Notes: generated by a model from the letters alone, not told the origin. A stretch of DNA of 64,000 nucleotides from an uncultured Bacteroidota bacterium (GCA_903824785.1 CAIJYD010000073.1:16433-80432), one strand, 5' to 3'. Shown: positions 16,081 through 26,689, counted from the first letter of the stretch. Program-made: numbers and translations.

Positions 16081-18862
16081 ATTTCAGTTTAGGCAAAAGA
16101 TATTTTCCGGTATAAGATTCTTTACATTTTGCAAGCTCCTCAGGCCGGCCTTCAAAAACAATCCTGCCTCCATCTTCACCACCTTCCGGGCCAAGATCAA
16201 TTACCCAGTCTGAACTCTTTATTACCTCCTGGTTGTGTTCTATAAGTATCACAGAATGACCATGATCAACAAGCGCGTTTATTGATTTCAGCAGTTTGTT
16301 AATGTCATGAAAATGCAAGCCTGTGGTTGGTTCATCAAAAATGAAAAGTATATTTCCGCTACCACGCTCCTGGCTAAGGAAATAGGCCAGTTTAACTCTC
16401 TGGCTTTCGCCTCCCGACAGAGTACTTGACGACTGCCCCATTTTAATATATCCAAGTCCTACATCTGACAGAGGTTGAAGCTTCTCTATTATTTTCTTCT
16501 CGCCCTTTCCGGGATGAGAATTGAAAAATGATATAGCCTCTTCAATTGTCATCTCAAGCATATCGTAAATATTTTTCCCGTGATATCTTACATCAAGTAT
16601 ATCTTTCCGGAACCTCATTCCTTTACAGTTTTCGCAGGTCAGCTCCACATCGGCCATGAACTGCATCTCAACTCTGATAATGCCTTCCCCCTGACATTCC
16701 TCACATCTTCCGCCTTCCACGTTGAAGGAGAAATGCGATGGCTTATAGTTATTCTGAACCGAGGCCTGAAGCTCGGAATAAAGCTTTCTTATCTCATCAT
16801 AAGCTTTCAGATAAGTTACAGGATTCGACCTGCTTGACTTTCCTATCGGATTCTGATCTACAAGTTCAACCCCTGTTAATGTTGAAATATCTCCGGAGAT
16901 CTCTCTGTACTGGCCCGGCTTAAGATTATTTCCGTTAATCCTGTTCGACAGGACTTTAAATAAAATATCAGATACCAGGCTTGATTTGCCTGACCCGCTT
17001 ACTCCGGTAACTGCAGTTATTATATGCAGAGGAAATTTAACATCAAATCCTTTGAGATTATTCTCCCTTGCACCTTTTATTTCAATATAACTATGCCATT
17101 TTCTTCGTGAAACTGGTACAGGCACTATTAACCTGCCACTGAGATAACCTGCTGTAAGCGATTTATTTGCGGTACTTACATCAAGTCCTCCCTGGTAAAC
17201 AACTTCGCCTCCGAGACGCCCTGCTTCAGGGCCCATGTCAATAATCTCATCGGCTGCTCTCATTATCTCTTCTTCATGTTCAACAACAAGCACTGAGTTT
17301 CCAAGATCCCGGAGTTCTTTAAGTACCTTTATCAGCAGATTGGTATCGCGGGGATGAAGGCCGATGCTTGGTTCATCGAGAATATACATTGAGCCTACCA
17401 GGTTGCTGCCCAGCGAAGTAGAAAGGTTTATTCTCTGAGATTCTCCTCCTGATAATGTAGAAGAGAGCCTGTCGAGTGTGAGATATGGAAGTCCTACATC
17501 AATCAGAAATTTCAACCGTACTGAGATCTCAATTATCAATCTCTCTGCAATCCGGGTATCTTCATCATTCAGCTTCATTTCCGAGATTATCTTATAGAGC
17601 TTCCCGACAGGTATTGATACAAGGTCCTGGATTGAATAGCCGCCCACCTTTACATAGCCTGCCTCTTTTTTTAATCTCGACCCTTTGCATTCCGGACAGG
17701 TAGTTTTCCCTCTATACCGACTCAGCAGCACCCTGTACTGGATCTTGAATTTTTTCTCTTCCAGATGAAGGAAGAAGCGGTCGATTCCGTAAAAATATTT
17801 ATTCCCTTTCCATAGGAGCTGCTTCTGCTCTTCCGTAAGCTGATATATTGGTTTGTGTATCGGAAAATCAAAGGATGCGGCATTGGCAATAAGACGCTCT
17901 TTCCACTTTTTCATTGTTTCACCTTTCCAGCATACAATTGCATCTTCATATACGGATAGGTTCTGATTCGGGATGACAAGATTTTCGTCTATACCTATAA
18001 TCTTACTGTATCCCTCACAAACGGGACATGCGCCAATAGGATTATTAAAGCTGAAGAGATATTCAGTAGGCTCCTCAAAGAGGATTCCGTCTTCCTCAAA
18101 TTTGTTTGAAAAACTCTCCCTGGTAATAATGTCACCATCAGTAACCACTGCCTGGCAATAACCTTTTCCAGTATGAAATGCTGTTTGGGCAGAGTCGGCA
18201 GCCCTGCTGAAACTGTCAGCAGAATGGTTTATAACAAGTCTGTCGATAACAATATTTACCTGTTGTCCTGATTTATATTTATCGAAAGATTTCAGTTCAT
18301 CAATCTTAATCAGCTCTCCGTCAGACTCTATTCGATTGAATCCTTGTTTATTAAGAAAAGAAAAATATTCCGAAGCTTTTATGTTTTCAGGGATCTCACC
18401 ACAGGAGGTAATAATCACTTTGGTCTCTTCAGGAAGAGATGCCAGGTAATCAACAATATCATCTGCACTGTGTTTTTTTACCTCTTTCCCTGAGAGAGGT
18501 GAATATGTCCTGCCTGCTCTGGCAAACAGCAACCGCATATAGTCGTAAATTTCAGTTGATGTTCCAACTGTGGAACGGGGATTACGTGAATTAACTTTTT
18601 GCTCGATAGCAATGGCAGGAGGGATTCCGTTTATAAAATCAACTTCCGGTTTATTCATCCTTCCCAGAAACTGACGGGCATAAGAGGAGAGGCTTTCAAC
18701 ATACCTTCTCTGCCCTTCGGCATAAATTGTATCAAAGGCCAGTGAGGATTTCCCTGAGCCTGAAACACCGGTTATCACAACAAGTTTATTTCTTGGGATG
18801 TTTAGACTTACATTTTTCAGATTATGTACCCGTGCCCCCTTTATTTCAATGATACCCTGCAT
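16079..18862 (-). CDS. uvrA: Excinuclease ABC subunit A
   Basis: DNA-damage recognition ATPase of nucleotide excision repair, loading UvrB at lesions. The 927-residue protein has two ABC ATPase halves: Walker A GVSGSGKS (32-39) with the UvrA-specific [20 protein letters not shown], a second [15 protein letters not shown], two signature motifs [10 protein letters not shown], and Walker [11 protein letters not shown] and [10 protein letters not shown]. Zinc-finger cysteines appear in [26 protein letters not shown] and CENCKGMRF. Sequence is intact throughout. It is a single-gene unit with no LexA site that I could recognise upstream. Confidence 0.97.
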   Translation of the reverse strand: MQGIIEIKGARVHNLKNVSLNIPRNKLVVITGVSGSGKSSLAFDTIYAEGQRRYVESLSSYARQFLGRMNKPEVDFINGIPPAIAIEQKVNSRNPRSTVGTSTEIYDYMRLLFARAGRTYSPLSGKEVKKHSADDIVDYLASLPEETKVIITSCGEIPENIKASEYFSFLNKQGFNRIESDGELIKIDELKSFDKYKSGQQVNIVIDRLVINHSADSFSRAADSAQTAFHTGKGYCQAVVTDGDIITRESFSNKFEEDGILFEEPTEYLFSFNNPIGACPVCEGYSKIIGIDENLVIPNQNLSVYEDAIVCWKGETMKKWKERLIANAASFDFPIHKPIYQLTEEQKQLLWKGNKYFYGIDRFFLHLEEKKFKIQYRVLLSRYRGKTTCPECKGSRLKKEAGYVKVGGYSIQDLVSIPVGKLYKIISEMKLNDEDTRIAERLIIEISVRLKFLIDVGLPYLTLDRLSSTLSGGESQRINLSTSLGSNLVGSMYILDEPSIGLHPRDTNLLIKVLKELRDLGNSVLVVEHEEEIMRAADEIIDMGPEAGRLGGEVVYQGGLDVSTANKSLTAGYLSGRLIVPVPVSRRKWHSYIEIKGARENNLKGFDVKFPLHIITAVTGVSGSGKSSLVSDILFKVLSNRINGNNLKPGQYREISGDISTLTGVELVDQNPIGKSSRSNPVTYLKAYDEIRKLYSELQASVQNNYKPSHFSFNVEGGRCEECQGEGIIRVEMQFMADVELTCENCKGMRFRKDILDVRYHGKNIYDMLEMTIEEAISFFNSHPGKGEKKIIEKLQPLSDVGLGYIKMGQSSSTLSGGESQRVKLAYFLSQERGSGNILFIFDEPTTGLHFHDINKLLKSINALVDHGHSVILIEHNQEVIKSSDWVIDLGPEGGEDGGRIVFEGRPEELAKCKESYTGKYLLPKLK

Positions 18863-19014
18863 TTCTGACCCATTTGTTGTGTTAAATTCAAATAAACTCC
18901 AAAAGTAATACTTTCAAATTAAAAAAAATTCTTTTCTTTGTAGTGCGAATTCAATAAACCAAAGGAGGACTGCCTATAGAATATCTCTACTCTTGTTAAT
19001 TAAAAGAGTGAGTT

Positions 19015-19602
19015 ATGAGTAAAATGATTTCTGATTATGAACTGATTATTAAGTTCATAAATGGTGAGCAGTCGTGCTTTGAACAAATAATCTACCGACA
19101 TAAGAATAAAGTTTTTGCCTATATAAGTCTTTATATTCGCGATCAGGCACTTGCTGAAGATATCTTCCAGGATACCTTCCTTAAAGTTATTCAATCGGTT
19201 AAAGCCGGAAAATATGTTGATAACGGAAAGTTTCTTTCATGGGTTATGCGTATAGCTCACAACCTCATTATTGATCATTTCCGGAGGATAAAGCAGATGA
19301 ATACCATTTCCAATGACAATTATGAATCTGATATTTTCAATTCCAAAAACTTTGCAGGTGACAGTGTTGAAGATACTATTATTAAGCGTCAGATACATCA
19401 TGATATCAGGAAAATAATAACTTATCTGCCTGACGATCAGAGAGAAGTGATCATTCTCCGGCACTATGCAGATCTGAGTTTTAAAGAGATTGCTGAAATA
19501 ACAGGGGTAAGTATCAATACAGCTCTCGGTCGAATGAGATATGCACTTATAAACCTGAGAAAAATAATGGAGGAGAAGAAGATCAGTCTTACTCTTAATT
19601 GA
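19015..19602 (+). CDS. RNA polymerase sigma factor, ECF/sigma-70 family
   Basis: An alternative sigma factor of 195 residues. Region 2 is visible as YRHKNKVFAYISLYIRDQAL, AEDIFQDTFLKVI and WVMRIAHNLIIDHFRR (-10 recognition and core binding); region 4 as LPDDQREVIILRHYADLSFK, EIAEITGVSINTALGRMRYA (helix-turn-helix for -35). Start at 19015 is taken; an in-frame ATG nine bases later is also possible. No anti-sigma factor gene with a membrane segment follows, which is unusual for an ECF sigma; only a 65-codon gene lies downstream. A purine-rich AAAGGAGGA lies about 50 bases upstream of the ATG, too far to be its ribosome site. Confidence 0.93.
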   Translation: MSKMISDYELIIKFINGEQSCFEQIIYRHKNKVFAYISLYIRDQALAEDIFQDTFLKVIQSVKAGKYVDNGKFLSWVMRIAHNLIIDHFRRIKQMNTISNDNYESDIFNSKNFAGDSVEDTIIKRQIHHDIRKIITYLPDDQREVIILRHYADLSFKEIAEITGVSINTALGRMRYALINLRKIMEEKKISLTLN

Positions 19603-19719
19603 GCCCTGTTACCTGTTGGAAAGTAATATCTTTTTTTGGGATCGGAATATTTTAAAAGAATAGTTAAGATCTGATACAATAATAATTCTTCCGGGTTCGT
19701 TTTCTCTGAAACTGACAAA

Positions 19720-19917
19720 ATGAAGCCTATGGAATTAATTTCTACACCTTTTATTTCATATCACAATATCAAAGTTAAAAATGTGGATCTTATTGAAGAT
19801 GCCTGGGGTTTTAACTCGGAATTCAGTGATGTGATTTTTCTTCTCAGACAGATTAATGTTGTTCCGGGAAGAAGATTAACCAAAAGATTGCTCGAAAAAA
19901 TCAGGAAACAATCTTAA
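19720..19917 (+). CDS. Small protein of unknown function downstream of the sigma factor
   Basis: A 65-residue protein (start at the first ATG or at an ATG nine bases later) with no signal peptide or membrane segment. The front is neutral (ISYHNIKVKNVDLIEDAWGF) and the end is strongly basic (PGRRLTKRLLEKIRKQS), which could favour nucleic-acid or acidic-protein contacts. It is 117 bases after the sigma factor gene on the same strand, so it may be co-transcribed, and could be a small regulator of that sigma factor; nothing in the sequence proves this. Existence as a gene is moderately supported. Confidence 0.5.
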   Translation: MKPMELISTPFISYHNIKVKNVDLIEDAWGFNSEFSDVIFLLRQINVVPGRRLTKRLLEKIRKQS

Positions 19918-19977
19918 CGTTCTGTTTAACAGTTAGATATCAGATAGAGGCAGGTGCTGAAATCCGATGAAACTGGT

Positions 19978-20682
19978 TTACTGGTTTATAAAGTAAATGG
20001 AATGGCAGGCAGCAACGCCTGCTGTTTCTGTTCTTAAACGGCTGCGACCCAGATGAACCGGGATGAAACTGTTTTTAGTCGCAAATTCAATCTCCTCCTC
20101 AGAAAAATCGCCTTCCGGACCTATAAGGATTATTGCGTTTTCCCCTTTTGTGTATACTTGTGATATCTTACTCCTTATGAGTGAATCGTTGCAATGAGCT
20201 ATCATACAGTATCCGGTATGATTCTTATTAACAAAATCATTGAAATTGCAAGGGTCGTTTAATAATGTTATTGTTGCTTTGAGCGATTGCTTCATGGCTG
20301 AAACAATCAGGTTATTGATTCTGTCTCTCTTAATTCCGGGCTTTTCGGTGTTCCTGCAGATCAAAGGGGTTATCTCATCAATACCTAATTCGACACTCTT
20401 TTCAATAAACCATTCAAAACGCTCAGGATTTTTTAATGGGGAGATTGCAATATGAAGTCTGTAATTGCGTTTTTCGAAATCGCGGGTAATTCCTGTGATT
20501 TCTATCAAACATTTTTTTGAGTCGGGATCACTTATTAGACCCTCATACAGATTTCCTTTTCCATCTATTAACCTGACAGTGGTTCCTTTTGTCATTCTAA
20601 GAACTCTTATGCAGTGTTTCGACTCTTGTTCACCGAGCGTGTAAGAATCCGCAGTTATATCAGGAGCATAGAATATTTGCAT
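19978..20682 (-). CDS. rsmE: 16S rRNA m3U1498 methyltransferase
   Basis: SPOUT-class enzyme that N3-methylates U1498 of 16S rRNA with S-adenosylmethionine. The start at 20682 (MQIFYAPDITADSY) gives 234 residues, matching the family; an upstream ATG at 20724 would add 14 unlikely residues. Motifs: QESKHCIRVLRMTKGTTVRL in the N-terminal PUA-like part, ISPLKNPERFEWFIEKSVEL, and the knot residues IILIGPEGDFSEEEIEFA and LGRSRLRTETAGVAA that bind the cofactor. It stands alone, convergent with the small gene at 19720. Confidence 0.95.
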   Translation of the reverse strand: MQIFYAPDITADSYTLGEQESKHCIRVLRMTKGTTVRLIDGKGNLYEGLISDPDSKKCLIEITGITRDFEKRNYRLHIAISPLKNPERFEWFIEKSVELGIDEITPLICRNTEKPGIKRDRINNLIVSAMKQSLKATITLLNDPCNFNDFVNKNHTGYCMIAHCNDSLIRSKISQVYTKGENAIILIGPEGDFSEEEIEFATKNSFIPVHLGRSRLRTETAGVAACHSIYFINQ

Positions 20683-20819
20683 CACAATTGTTTTGTGCAA
20701 AATTAAATAATTTGCGGCATCCATAGTAAGACTTTCTGAAATCCTTTATGTTACTTAGTGTTTAATTTTTCCCCGGTTATTATCATTAAAAGAGAATCAG
20801 AACTCTGACTAAGTAAGTT

Positions 20820-21329
20820 ATGAAGATAGGAGTAATCTCAGATACACATGGATGGATTCATCCCAGACTTTTTGTCCATTTTGCCGATTGCGATGAGATA
20901 TGGCACGCAGGAGACATAGGGAATATTGCAACTGCCGATACACTTGCTGCCTTCAGACCGCTCAGAGCCGTATATGGAAATATTGACGATGCTGTTGTAA
21001 GAAGAGCATATCCTGAAAACCTGATATTTAAAGCGGATGATGTAAATGTCTGGATAACTCACATTGGAGGCAGCCCCGGATATTATGATCATAGAGTACG
21101 CTCAGGATTCTCTGAACACCATCCGGATATCTTTATTTGCGGCCATTCACATATTGCAAAAATTATGTACGATAAGAAAGCCGGATTCCTCTATTTAAAT
21201 CCTGGTGCAGCAGGTTATAACGGATTTCATCAGTTTATGACGGCGGTGAGGTTTCAGATTGACGGAAAGGATATACACGATATGGAGGTTATCGAACTTG
21301 GAGAAAGAGGAAAGACGATTATCAGTTGA
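20820..21329 (+). CDS. YfcE/MJ0936-type phosphodiesterase
   Basis: Binuclear-metal calcineurin-like phosphoesterase of 169 residues. Metal ligands are seen in order: DTHG (ISDTHGWIH), GDIG (IWHAGDIGNI), GNID (AVYGNIDD), the His in WITHIGGSPG, and GHSH (FICGHSHIAK) followed by LNPGAAG. Such enzymes hydrolyse phosphodiester or phosphomonoester substrates in vitro; the natural substrate is unknown. Its last 8 bases overlap tail-to-tail with the 3' end of the large minus-strand gene, leaving no space for a separate terminator. Confidence 0.93.
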   Translation: MKIGVISDTHGWIHPRLFVHFADCDEIWHAGDIGNIATADTLAAFRPLRAVYGNIDDAVVRRAYPENLIFKADDVNVWITHIGGSPGYYDHRVRSGFSEHHPDIFICGHSHIAKIMYDKKAGFLYLNPGAAGYNGFHQFMTAVRFQIDGKDIHDMEVIELGERGKTIIS

Positions 21330-24300
21330 CAGGTTCATCTCCCTCATTGGTAGTGTTCATTCGTCTGAGGAACCTCGTGAGCCGGTCTTCGACAGCAATC
21401 ATATATGTATAAGGTACTCTTACTGTTGACTCTGGATGTTTTCTGTCACTCAGTTTTATTCCCGTAAGGATGGTGTTAAAGCTGTTATTTCCGGCCTGCG
21501 CCATCATGACGCCTCTGATATAGGAGAAATAATACCATGTTGATTCATCTGCTTTAAGATAGACATCGATCATATCTCCCGACCTTCTTCGCTGAATCTC
21601 AATAAAGCCATCAACATAGACGTTTATTGGCTGTTCTCCTATGAAGCCTATGCCTATTTTTCCGTTCGATCTGAACGATGAAGACGATTCATTCCAATAA
21701 AGTTTCACGCTGTTAAGCAGAAGCTCATAGTTGTACTCTTTCGGCAGGCTGCGCATCGTACCGAACAGGCCTATCTCATCTTTCATCTGGGCTGCTGCAT
21801 CATTTCCCAGCAGATCTTTCATTCCCTTGTTATTAAGCTCACTGTTTGTGTTTACCGGCTTTAGTGTTGGCATCATTCGTATTTCGTCGGCCATTACATT
21901 CAGAGCTTCTTTGGAGAAGTGAAAGTCGAGGGCCATAAGTAATTCAATATCAATTTTATTTGAGTCAATTGAATGAATCATTTTTCCGGCACTGGCAAGC
22001 TTTACAAGGTCGTACTTTGCTCCGAAATTTATCTTTCCTTCTCCGGAAAGGATACAAAAGTTTTTGTCAAATGCCAGCATATCTCCTGGAAGAGTATGGT
22101 CGGCAATTTTCTGTTGTGATGAGATCAGGTATCTTCCTTTGTTTTTTTCATAATAGAGGAACCCTTCTGAATTTACGAGTGCAACATCGTTCCACGATTC
22201 CTGAGCTGAAAGAAAGGCCGGGTAGATATGAATTGAATCAGTATTGATGAATGATCCTGAAAAAACAAGGTTGTCATTCTGATCTCTTGGTTTATCACTT
22301 ACCGGTATCAAGATATTTTTTGGATCGATTGGTCCCTTGAATTTGATGGAGAAACTTTTTATTGTACTGCAGTTATGGGAAATACCTGCAGATCCTGTAA
22401 AAGAGAGAAGCTCAGCTCTGGCAGAAAGTTTTACATCACCTGCATATGTAAAGGCAGGACTTAGCATGAAATTCTGAGTTACAGGGATATTTCCAAGTGC
22501 TGTTGTTGTTAGTGTATCAACAGAGAGCTCAGGAAATTTAATCTGCTGGATATCTTTGTTCTCATCAACATAATCGTAAACTGCGTTGCCGGTATAACGT
22601 TTGGTTGATTCGATATCAATATTGGCAGAGTGGAGAATATGCCTGTTATTCAAAGCAATTAAAGAATTCTGCATCTGCTTTATCTTCGCCCTTCTGTTTA
22701 TGATTATTTTCCCGTTTTCAGGCTGAATAAGTGCATCAGCAACATGAATGTAATTAATGTTTTCTGCTTCAATATATTCCTGATCAAGGTGATAACTACC
22801 CTTCCAGGATGAGAATGCGATAGTGTCTCTCAAATCATTTGTTGCAAAAAATGTAGGTTTGTCGAGATGTGCAAAATCGAGACGTAGAAGTTTGTCGGCT
22901 GGTAAAAGTGGCGTGTTCGATTTACCTTTTTGTTCCATGCTTAAGACCCGGTTCTCTATGTTGTAAGTAAAATCTGTCATAGTACAGATATATTGTATTT
23001 CGGGAAATTTTACCATTGAAGAGTCGGTATTGAGCCTGAAATTAGTCATCTTCAGGTCGAAATTGACATCAGTATTGGCATTTTGGGCAATAAATGAATA
23101 TCCGCTTGTAGTTAATGATTTCAGGTTATAATCTGAAGTATCTGCTTTAATAGCATTTGATGCGAAACTGAAAAAATCTGAAGTGATTCTGGAGTCGGTC
23201 ATGTTTACAACCCCTTTCCCTTTCAGTTTGTCGGGTGTAAGAATCAATGTGCCATCAAGTGTGGTTGCATTTCCGAACATATCAAAACTCTTTCCGGTTG
23301 TGTTGGTTGCCCGCCATTCATCTTTTGTTGTTAACCATCTTACTGAAACATCCTTGCTGTCGAGGCTGGGGAATATTCCGGCAGGGTCTTTTTCAATGTT
23401 GAATGTTGATGCCTGTGTGGTCATTGAATCCGGAAAGAATCTAAAATCCTCTGATTTGGTTGTTGAAGTCAGATAGTTTATGGTACCGCTTCCGGTCAAT
23501 CCATTATTACTCATGGTTAGTGAATTATAAAGCCGACCTTTGCCTCCATAGACTTCAATTCCCTCTTCAGGTATGGTCATGTTAAAACCAAGAGAATAGT
23601 TTTCCTGTATCGAAAGGGTCTGCTTCATAGCCCTGACAATATTTCCTCCGACAAATTCTCCCGACAGATTCATATCTTCATTTGTGTAATGATCAATATT
23701 CTCAAATGTAAACGGATCAACTTTGAAGTAATATTCTTTCTGTTTGTAAGCACCTCTCAGACCCGGGATCTGATCATAGAAAATATAAGAGGAGGTCAGT
23801 GTATTAATTATGGGATATTGCCTGAGGCTTTTTAATCCTGATTTGTTGTCGGGTTTATCGATATAAAGGTCAGCCGTTCCAAGTTGAATAAGGTTATCAA
23901 CATCAACTACAATTGGATTACCAAATATATCCTTTTCGTCAGATTCCACGGCAATTTTAATCGAATCGATATTTTGAAGTCTTAGTTTAAATGTGTCGTA
24001 ATTGAATGAGAACTGTTTGCCATATACTGTAAAAAGTCCGGCTTCAACCATGCCATTGAATGAAAGATTTCTGTTTTTTCCTATTAAGAGTTGCTTATTG
24101 TAAGGGTAGATTGAAACTCTCTGGGAATCGCTCAGGAATACACCGGATACTCCATTTATGGTCATCATGAAGTCTTTCAGATTAAGAACTGCATTGTCTG
24201 CAGGTGCCTTTGTTTCACTTGAGATGGTTAAGATATCATAATCCTTTCTCTTGGCGTATGCATCAAGAAAATCCCTGGTTTTCTTTTTTATTGTAATTTC

Positions 24301-25812
24301 ATTATTAATTCTGTCATAGAACACAAATCCCTTGTTGGCCATATCTATACAAAGCCCTGTAACTGCTTCTGCAGACTTGTTAAGCCATTTTGCAAATTCC
24401 GCAACAGGGAATGTTTCGGAGTAATAGAATTCAGAAAACCTTATGAGCCTATTAAGCGGATGGTAATCGTCGAGCCCCATGAGCTTTAAAAAATAGTCTG
24501 AATTGAAGTAGGAGGAGGATTCAAACTGAGCCTGCCCAAGTGCTGATCCCCTGGCACGCGAAAGAATGATTCTTGATTCATTCATGTTCCACGACAGGTA
24601 TTCAAAATACATATCAAGTTTATGATATGAGTTGAAATAGGGACTTTTTGATATCGGATTATTTGTCCGGTAAAGGTTAACCTGTTTTGATTCATTTATG
24701 TATGAAAATCCAAGGTTGGAATGGTAGATTGAGTCTTTGTCAAGATATAATGATATGGATGTCTCCTGACTGTTTAAACCAATCTTTGTGAACAGGAACT
24801 CCTTTGAGCTGATTTTAAGGAAAAGAGTATCATTTCTTGAGAGAGTGATTATTGCAGGATTATAATTTTCACCTGTCCCTTTAACATTTGCACCTTCAAA
24901 TGAGAGGCCTCCTTCATAGTTTACACCTTTAAAAAGATCGTTTATCCGGAATTGTTTCGTGTAAGTGGTAAAACGGGGATAATTGGCCCTGTCTTTATTG
25001 GAAAAGCTGACTGCCTGATCGGTAAGAGTACCTGTGACCGGGCTTTTAAAATAGGTTGAATGGCTGAACCTTACAGAATCTATTGTGAAATTTCGTTTGG
25101 TAAGGTCAATCTTATATTCGGGGAGTTCAGCCAGAACATCTTCTCTTGAAAAACCGGCTTTTTCCCATGTAATTATGCCTTTATTACCTACAAATAGCAT
25201 AATGTCAGGATAATATGATCCTGAGACATTGTAAATTTCAGTGCTGTCTCTCTGCGAATAACATGTAAGTGTTGCATTCGAAACAGCAGCATAAAAGGCA
25301 GTATCATATAAAAACTTAAGAGTACTGTTTTTAACCTTCCACTTCACACTTCCCGACTCAAACAGGACATTCCCTTTTATCATTGAGCCAGTATTTACCA
25401 GGTACTTGTCGATATTATCATTTGTATAATTTGGGTTAAATGCTATTTCGCTGAGCCCTGAAAGCCAGTTATTAAAAAATGCTTCATCACTTATGCTTCT
25501 TGTGAAGGAGTTGATTGCTTTGAAGTAATTAATAAAGTGGGGAACCGGCCTCATCAGCCTGGCTGAAAGCTGACTTGAGACGTCTATTATTCTGGTCATG
25601 TTCTCTTTGGAGAAGGAAGCACTATCCCATCTAACTGTAAAAGTATTAAGATTGATTTTTTGTTCATCATTAAGGTTTGGCCCCATAAAAGTCAGGAGCT
25701 CCGCCTTGAAAAGTGAAATGTCTCCTGAAAAAGCTGATCTTGTCTGCGACAGTAAGATACAGGGTGATAACAGTAACAAAAAACCAGTCAGAATTATCAG
25801 CTTTTTTGACAT
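21322..25812 (-). CDS. Very large exported protein of unknown function (1496 aa)
   Basis: A 1496-residue protein with a Sec signal (MSKKLIILTGFLLLLSPCIL). After a helical N-terminal 150 residues the rest is almost wholly beta-predicted, with many short amphipathic strands bearing Asn, Asp, Ser and Thr (for example GNVLFESGSVKWKVKNSTLK, DMFGNATTLDGTLILTPDKL, INFGAKYDLVKLASAGKMIH). This pattern resembles long beta-groove proteins such as AsmA/TamB/LptD-like lipid conduits, but I cannot show homology and no transmembrane anchor is obvious. The C-terminus is charged. The frame is intact over 4.5 kb. Upstream lies tpiA with a strong inverted repeat between. Confidence 0.8.
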   Translation of the reverse strand: MSKKLIILTGFLLLLSPCILLSQTRSAFSGDISLFKAELLTFMGPNLNDEQKINLNTFTVRWDSASFSKENMTRIIDVSSQLSARLMRPVPHFINYFKAINSFTRSISDEAFFNNWLSGLSEIAFNPNYTNDNIDKYLVNTGSMIKGNVLFESGSVKWKVKNSTLKFLYDTAFYAAVSNATLTCYSQRDSTEIYNVSGSYYPDIMLFVGNKGIITWEKAGFSREDVLAELPEYKIDLTKRNFTIDSVRFSHSTYFKSPVTGTLTDQAVSFSNKDRANYPRFTTYTKQFRINDLFKGVNYEGGLSFEGANVKGTGENYNPAIITLSRNDTLFLKISSKEFLFTKIGLNSQETSISLYLDKDSIYHSNLGFSYINESKQVNLYRTNNPISKSPYFNSYHKLDMYFEYLSWNMNESRIILSRARGSALGQAQFESSSYFNSDYFLKLMGLDDYHPLNRLIRFSEFYYSETFPVAEFAKWLNKSAEAVTGLCIDMANKGFVFYDRINNEITIKKKTRDFLDAYAKRKDYDILTISSETKAPADNAVLNLKDFMMTINGVSGVFLSDSQRVSIYPYNKQLLIGKNRNLSFNGMVEAGLFTVYGKQFSFNYDTFKLRLQNIDSIKIAVESDEKDIFGNPIVVDVDNLIQLGTADLYIDKPDNKSGLKSLRQYPIINTLTSSYIFYDQIPGLRGAYKQKEYYFKVDPFTFENIDHYTNEDMNLSGEFVGGNIVRAMKQTLSIQENYSLGFNMTIPEEGIEVYGGKGRLYNSLTMSNNGLTGSGTINYLTSTTKSEDFRFFPDSMTTQASTFNIEKDPAGIFPSLDSKDVSVRWLTTKDEWRATNTTGKSFDMFGNATTLDGTLILTPDKLKGKGVVNMTDSRITSDFFSFASNAIKADTSDYNLKSLTTSGYSFIAQNANTDVNFDLKMTNFRLNTDSSMVKFPEIQYICTMTDFTYNIENRVLSMEQKGKSNTPLLPADKLLRLDFAHLDKPTFFATNDLRDTIAFSSWKGSYHLDQEYIEAENINYIHVADALIQPENGKIIINRRAKIKQMQNSLIALNNRHILHSANIDIESTKRYTGNAVYDYVDENKDIQQIKFPELSVDTLTTTALGNIPVTQNFMLSPAFTYAGDVKLSARAELLSFTGSAGISHNCSTIKSFSIKFKGPIDPKNILIPVSDKPRDQNDNLVFSGSFINTDSIHIYPAFLSAQESWNDVALVNSEGFLYYEKNKGRYLISSQQKIADHTLPGDMLAFDKNFCILSGEGKINFGAKYDLVKLASAGKMIHSIDSNKIDIELLMALDFHFSKEALNVMADEIRMMPTLKPVNTNSELNNKGMKDLLGNDAAAQMKDEIGLFGTMRSLPKEYNYELLLNSVKLYWNESSSSFRSNGKIGIGFIGEQPINVYVDGFIEIQRRRSGDMIDVYLKADESTWYYFSYIRGVMMAQAGNNSFNTILTGIKLSDRKHPESTVRVPYTYMIAVEDRLTRFLRRMNTTNEGDEPVN

Positions 25813-25880
25813 AGAAAATCAATTAATCAACTTTTCCTGATCCTAAAACCGTATTATAAAACGCTTTTGCCCTATTTTAT

Positions 25881-25918
25881 TTCGCCTGAACAGCTGTTTA
25901 GTAGGCTGTTCAGGCGAA
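25881..25918. repeat. Perfect 14-bp inverted repeat between tpiA and the 1496-aa gene
   Basis: TTCGCCTGAACAGC (25881-25894) and GCTGTTCAGGCGAA (25905-25918) are exact complements with a 10-base loop. It lies 9 bases past the tpiA stop. On the minus strand it is followed by AAATAAAATAGG rather than a T-run, so it may be a weak terminator, an RNA-stabilising hairpin or a protein site. Confidence 0.6.
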
Positions 25919-25927
25919 TTCTTTGGG

Positions 25928-26689
25928 TTATTCGAATGCTTCAACTATTGCAGTAAAATCTTCTTTTTTAAGAGCAGCACCACCAATCAGGCCGCCATCA
26001 ACATCTGGTTTTGAAAAGATCTCGACAGCGTTTGATGGTTTGCAGCTTCCACCATAAAGTATCGGAAGTTTTTTCGCACAGTTGTTTCCATATTTCTCCT
26101 TAACAAGATCGCGGATATATTTGTGCATCTCCTGTGCCTGATCAGGTGTTGCAGTGAGGCCGGTTCCTATTGCCCAAACAGGTTCGTAAGCAAGAACAAT
26201 CATATCCATCTGCTCTTCTGTAAGGCTGAAGAGACCCTCTTCAAGCTGACGCCTTACTATCAGAAAATGTTTCCCTGCCTCTCTCTCATTTAATACCTCA
26301 CCACAACAGAATATCACTTTCAGGCCGCTGTTAATTGCGAGCAATGCTTTCTTATTAATCAGTTTATCATCTTCATTATAATAGCTCCTTCTTTCAGAAT
26401 GGCCCAGTATAACATATTCAGCTCCAGTGCTTTTAACCATCCATGCTGATATTTCTCCGGTATAGGCTCCGGAAGCTTCCGATGCGCAGTTCTGAGCCCC
26501 AAGGGCAACTTTACCATGTTTAAGAATCTCATTGGCACCACTCAGATGAATAAATGGAGTACATAAAATAACCAATGCCTTACCTGAAGGTTTTTCTTTA
26601 AAGTATTTATCAATTGATCCTACAAATTTCAAACCTTCTGCCAGATCCATATTCATTTTCCAGTTGCCGGCAACAATTTTCTTTCTCAT
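25928..26689 (-). CDS. tpiA: Triosephosphate isomerase
   Basis: Interconverts dihydroxyacetone phosphate and glyceraldehyde 3-phosphate. The 253-residue protein shows the N-terminal VAGNWKMNMDL with catalytic lysine, YVILGHSERRSYY with the catalytic histidine, the glutamate in LAYEPVWAIGTG, and the phosphate loop PILYGGSCKPSNA with GGLIGGAAL. It ends the minus-strand order tmk, DoxX protein, tpiA, an order I recall from other Bacteroidota. It lies 39 bases after the DoxX-family gene. Confidence 0.98.
   Translation of the reverse strand: MRKKIVAGNWKMNMDLAEGLKFVGSIDKYFKEKPSGKALVILCTPFIHLSGANEILKHGKVALGAQNCASEASGAYTGEISAWMVKSTGAEYVILGHSERRSYYNEDDKLINKKALLAINSGLKVIFCCGEVLNEREAGKHFLIVRRQLEEGLFSLTEEQMDMIVLAYEPVWAIGTGLTATPDQAQEMHKYIRDLVKEKYGNNCAKKLPILYGGSCKPSNAVEIFSKPDVDGGLIGGAALKKEDFTAIVEAFE

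Noticed and set aside
18955..18970. Strong Shine-Dalgarno-like AAAGGAGGA upstream of the sigma factor
   Set aside because: About 50 bases from the sigma ATG and no reading frame begins at proper spacing after it.
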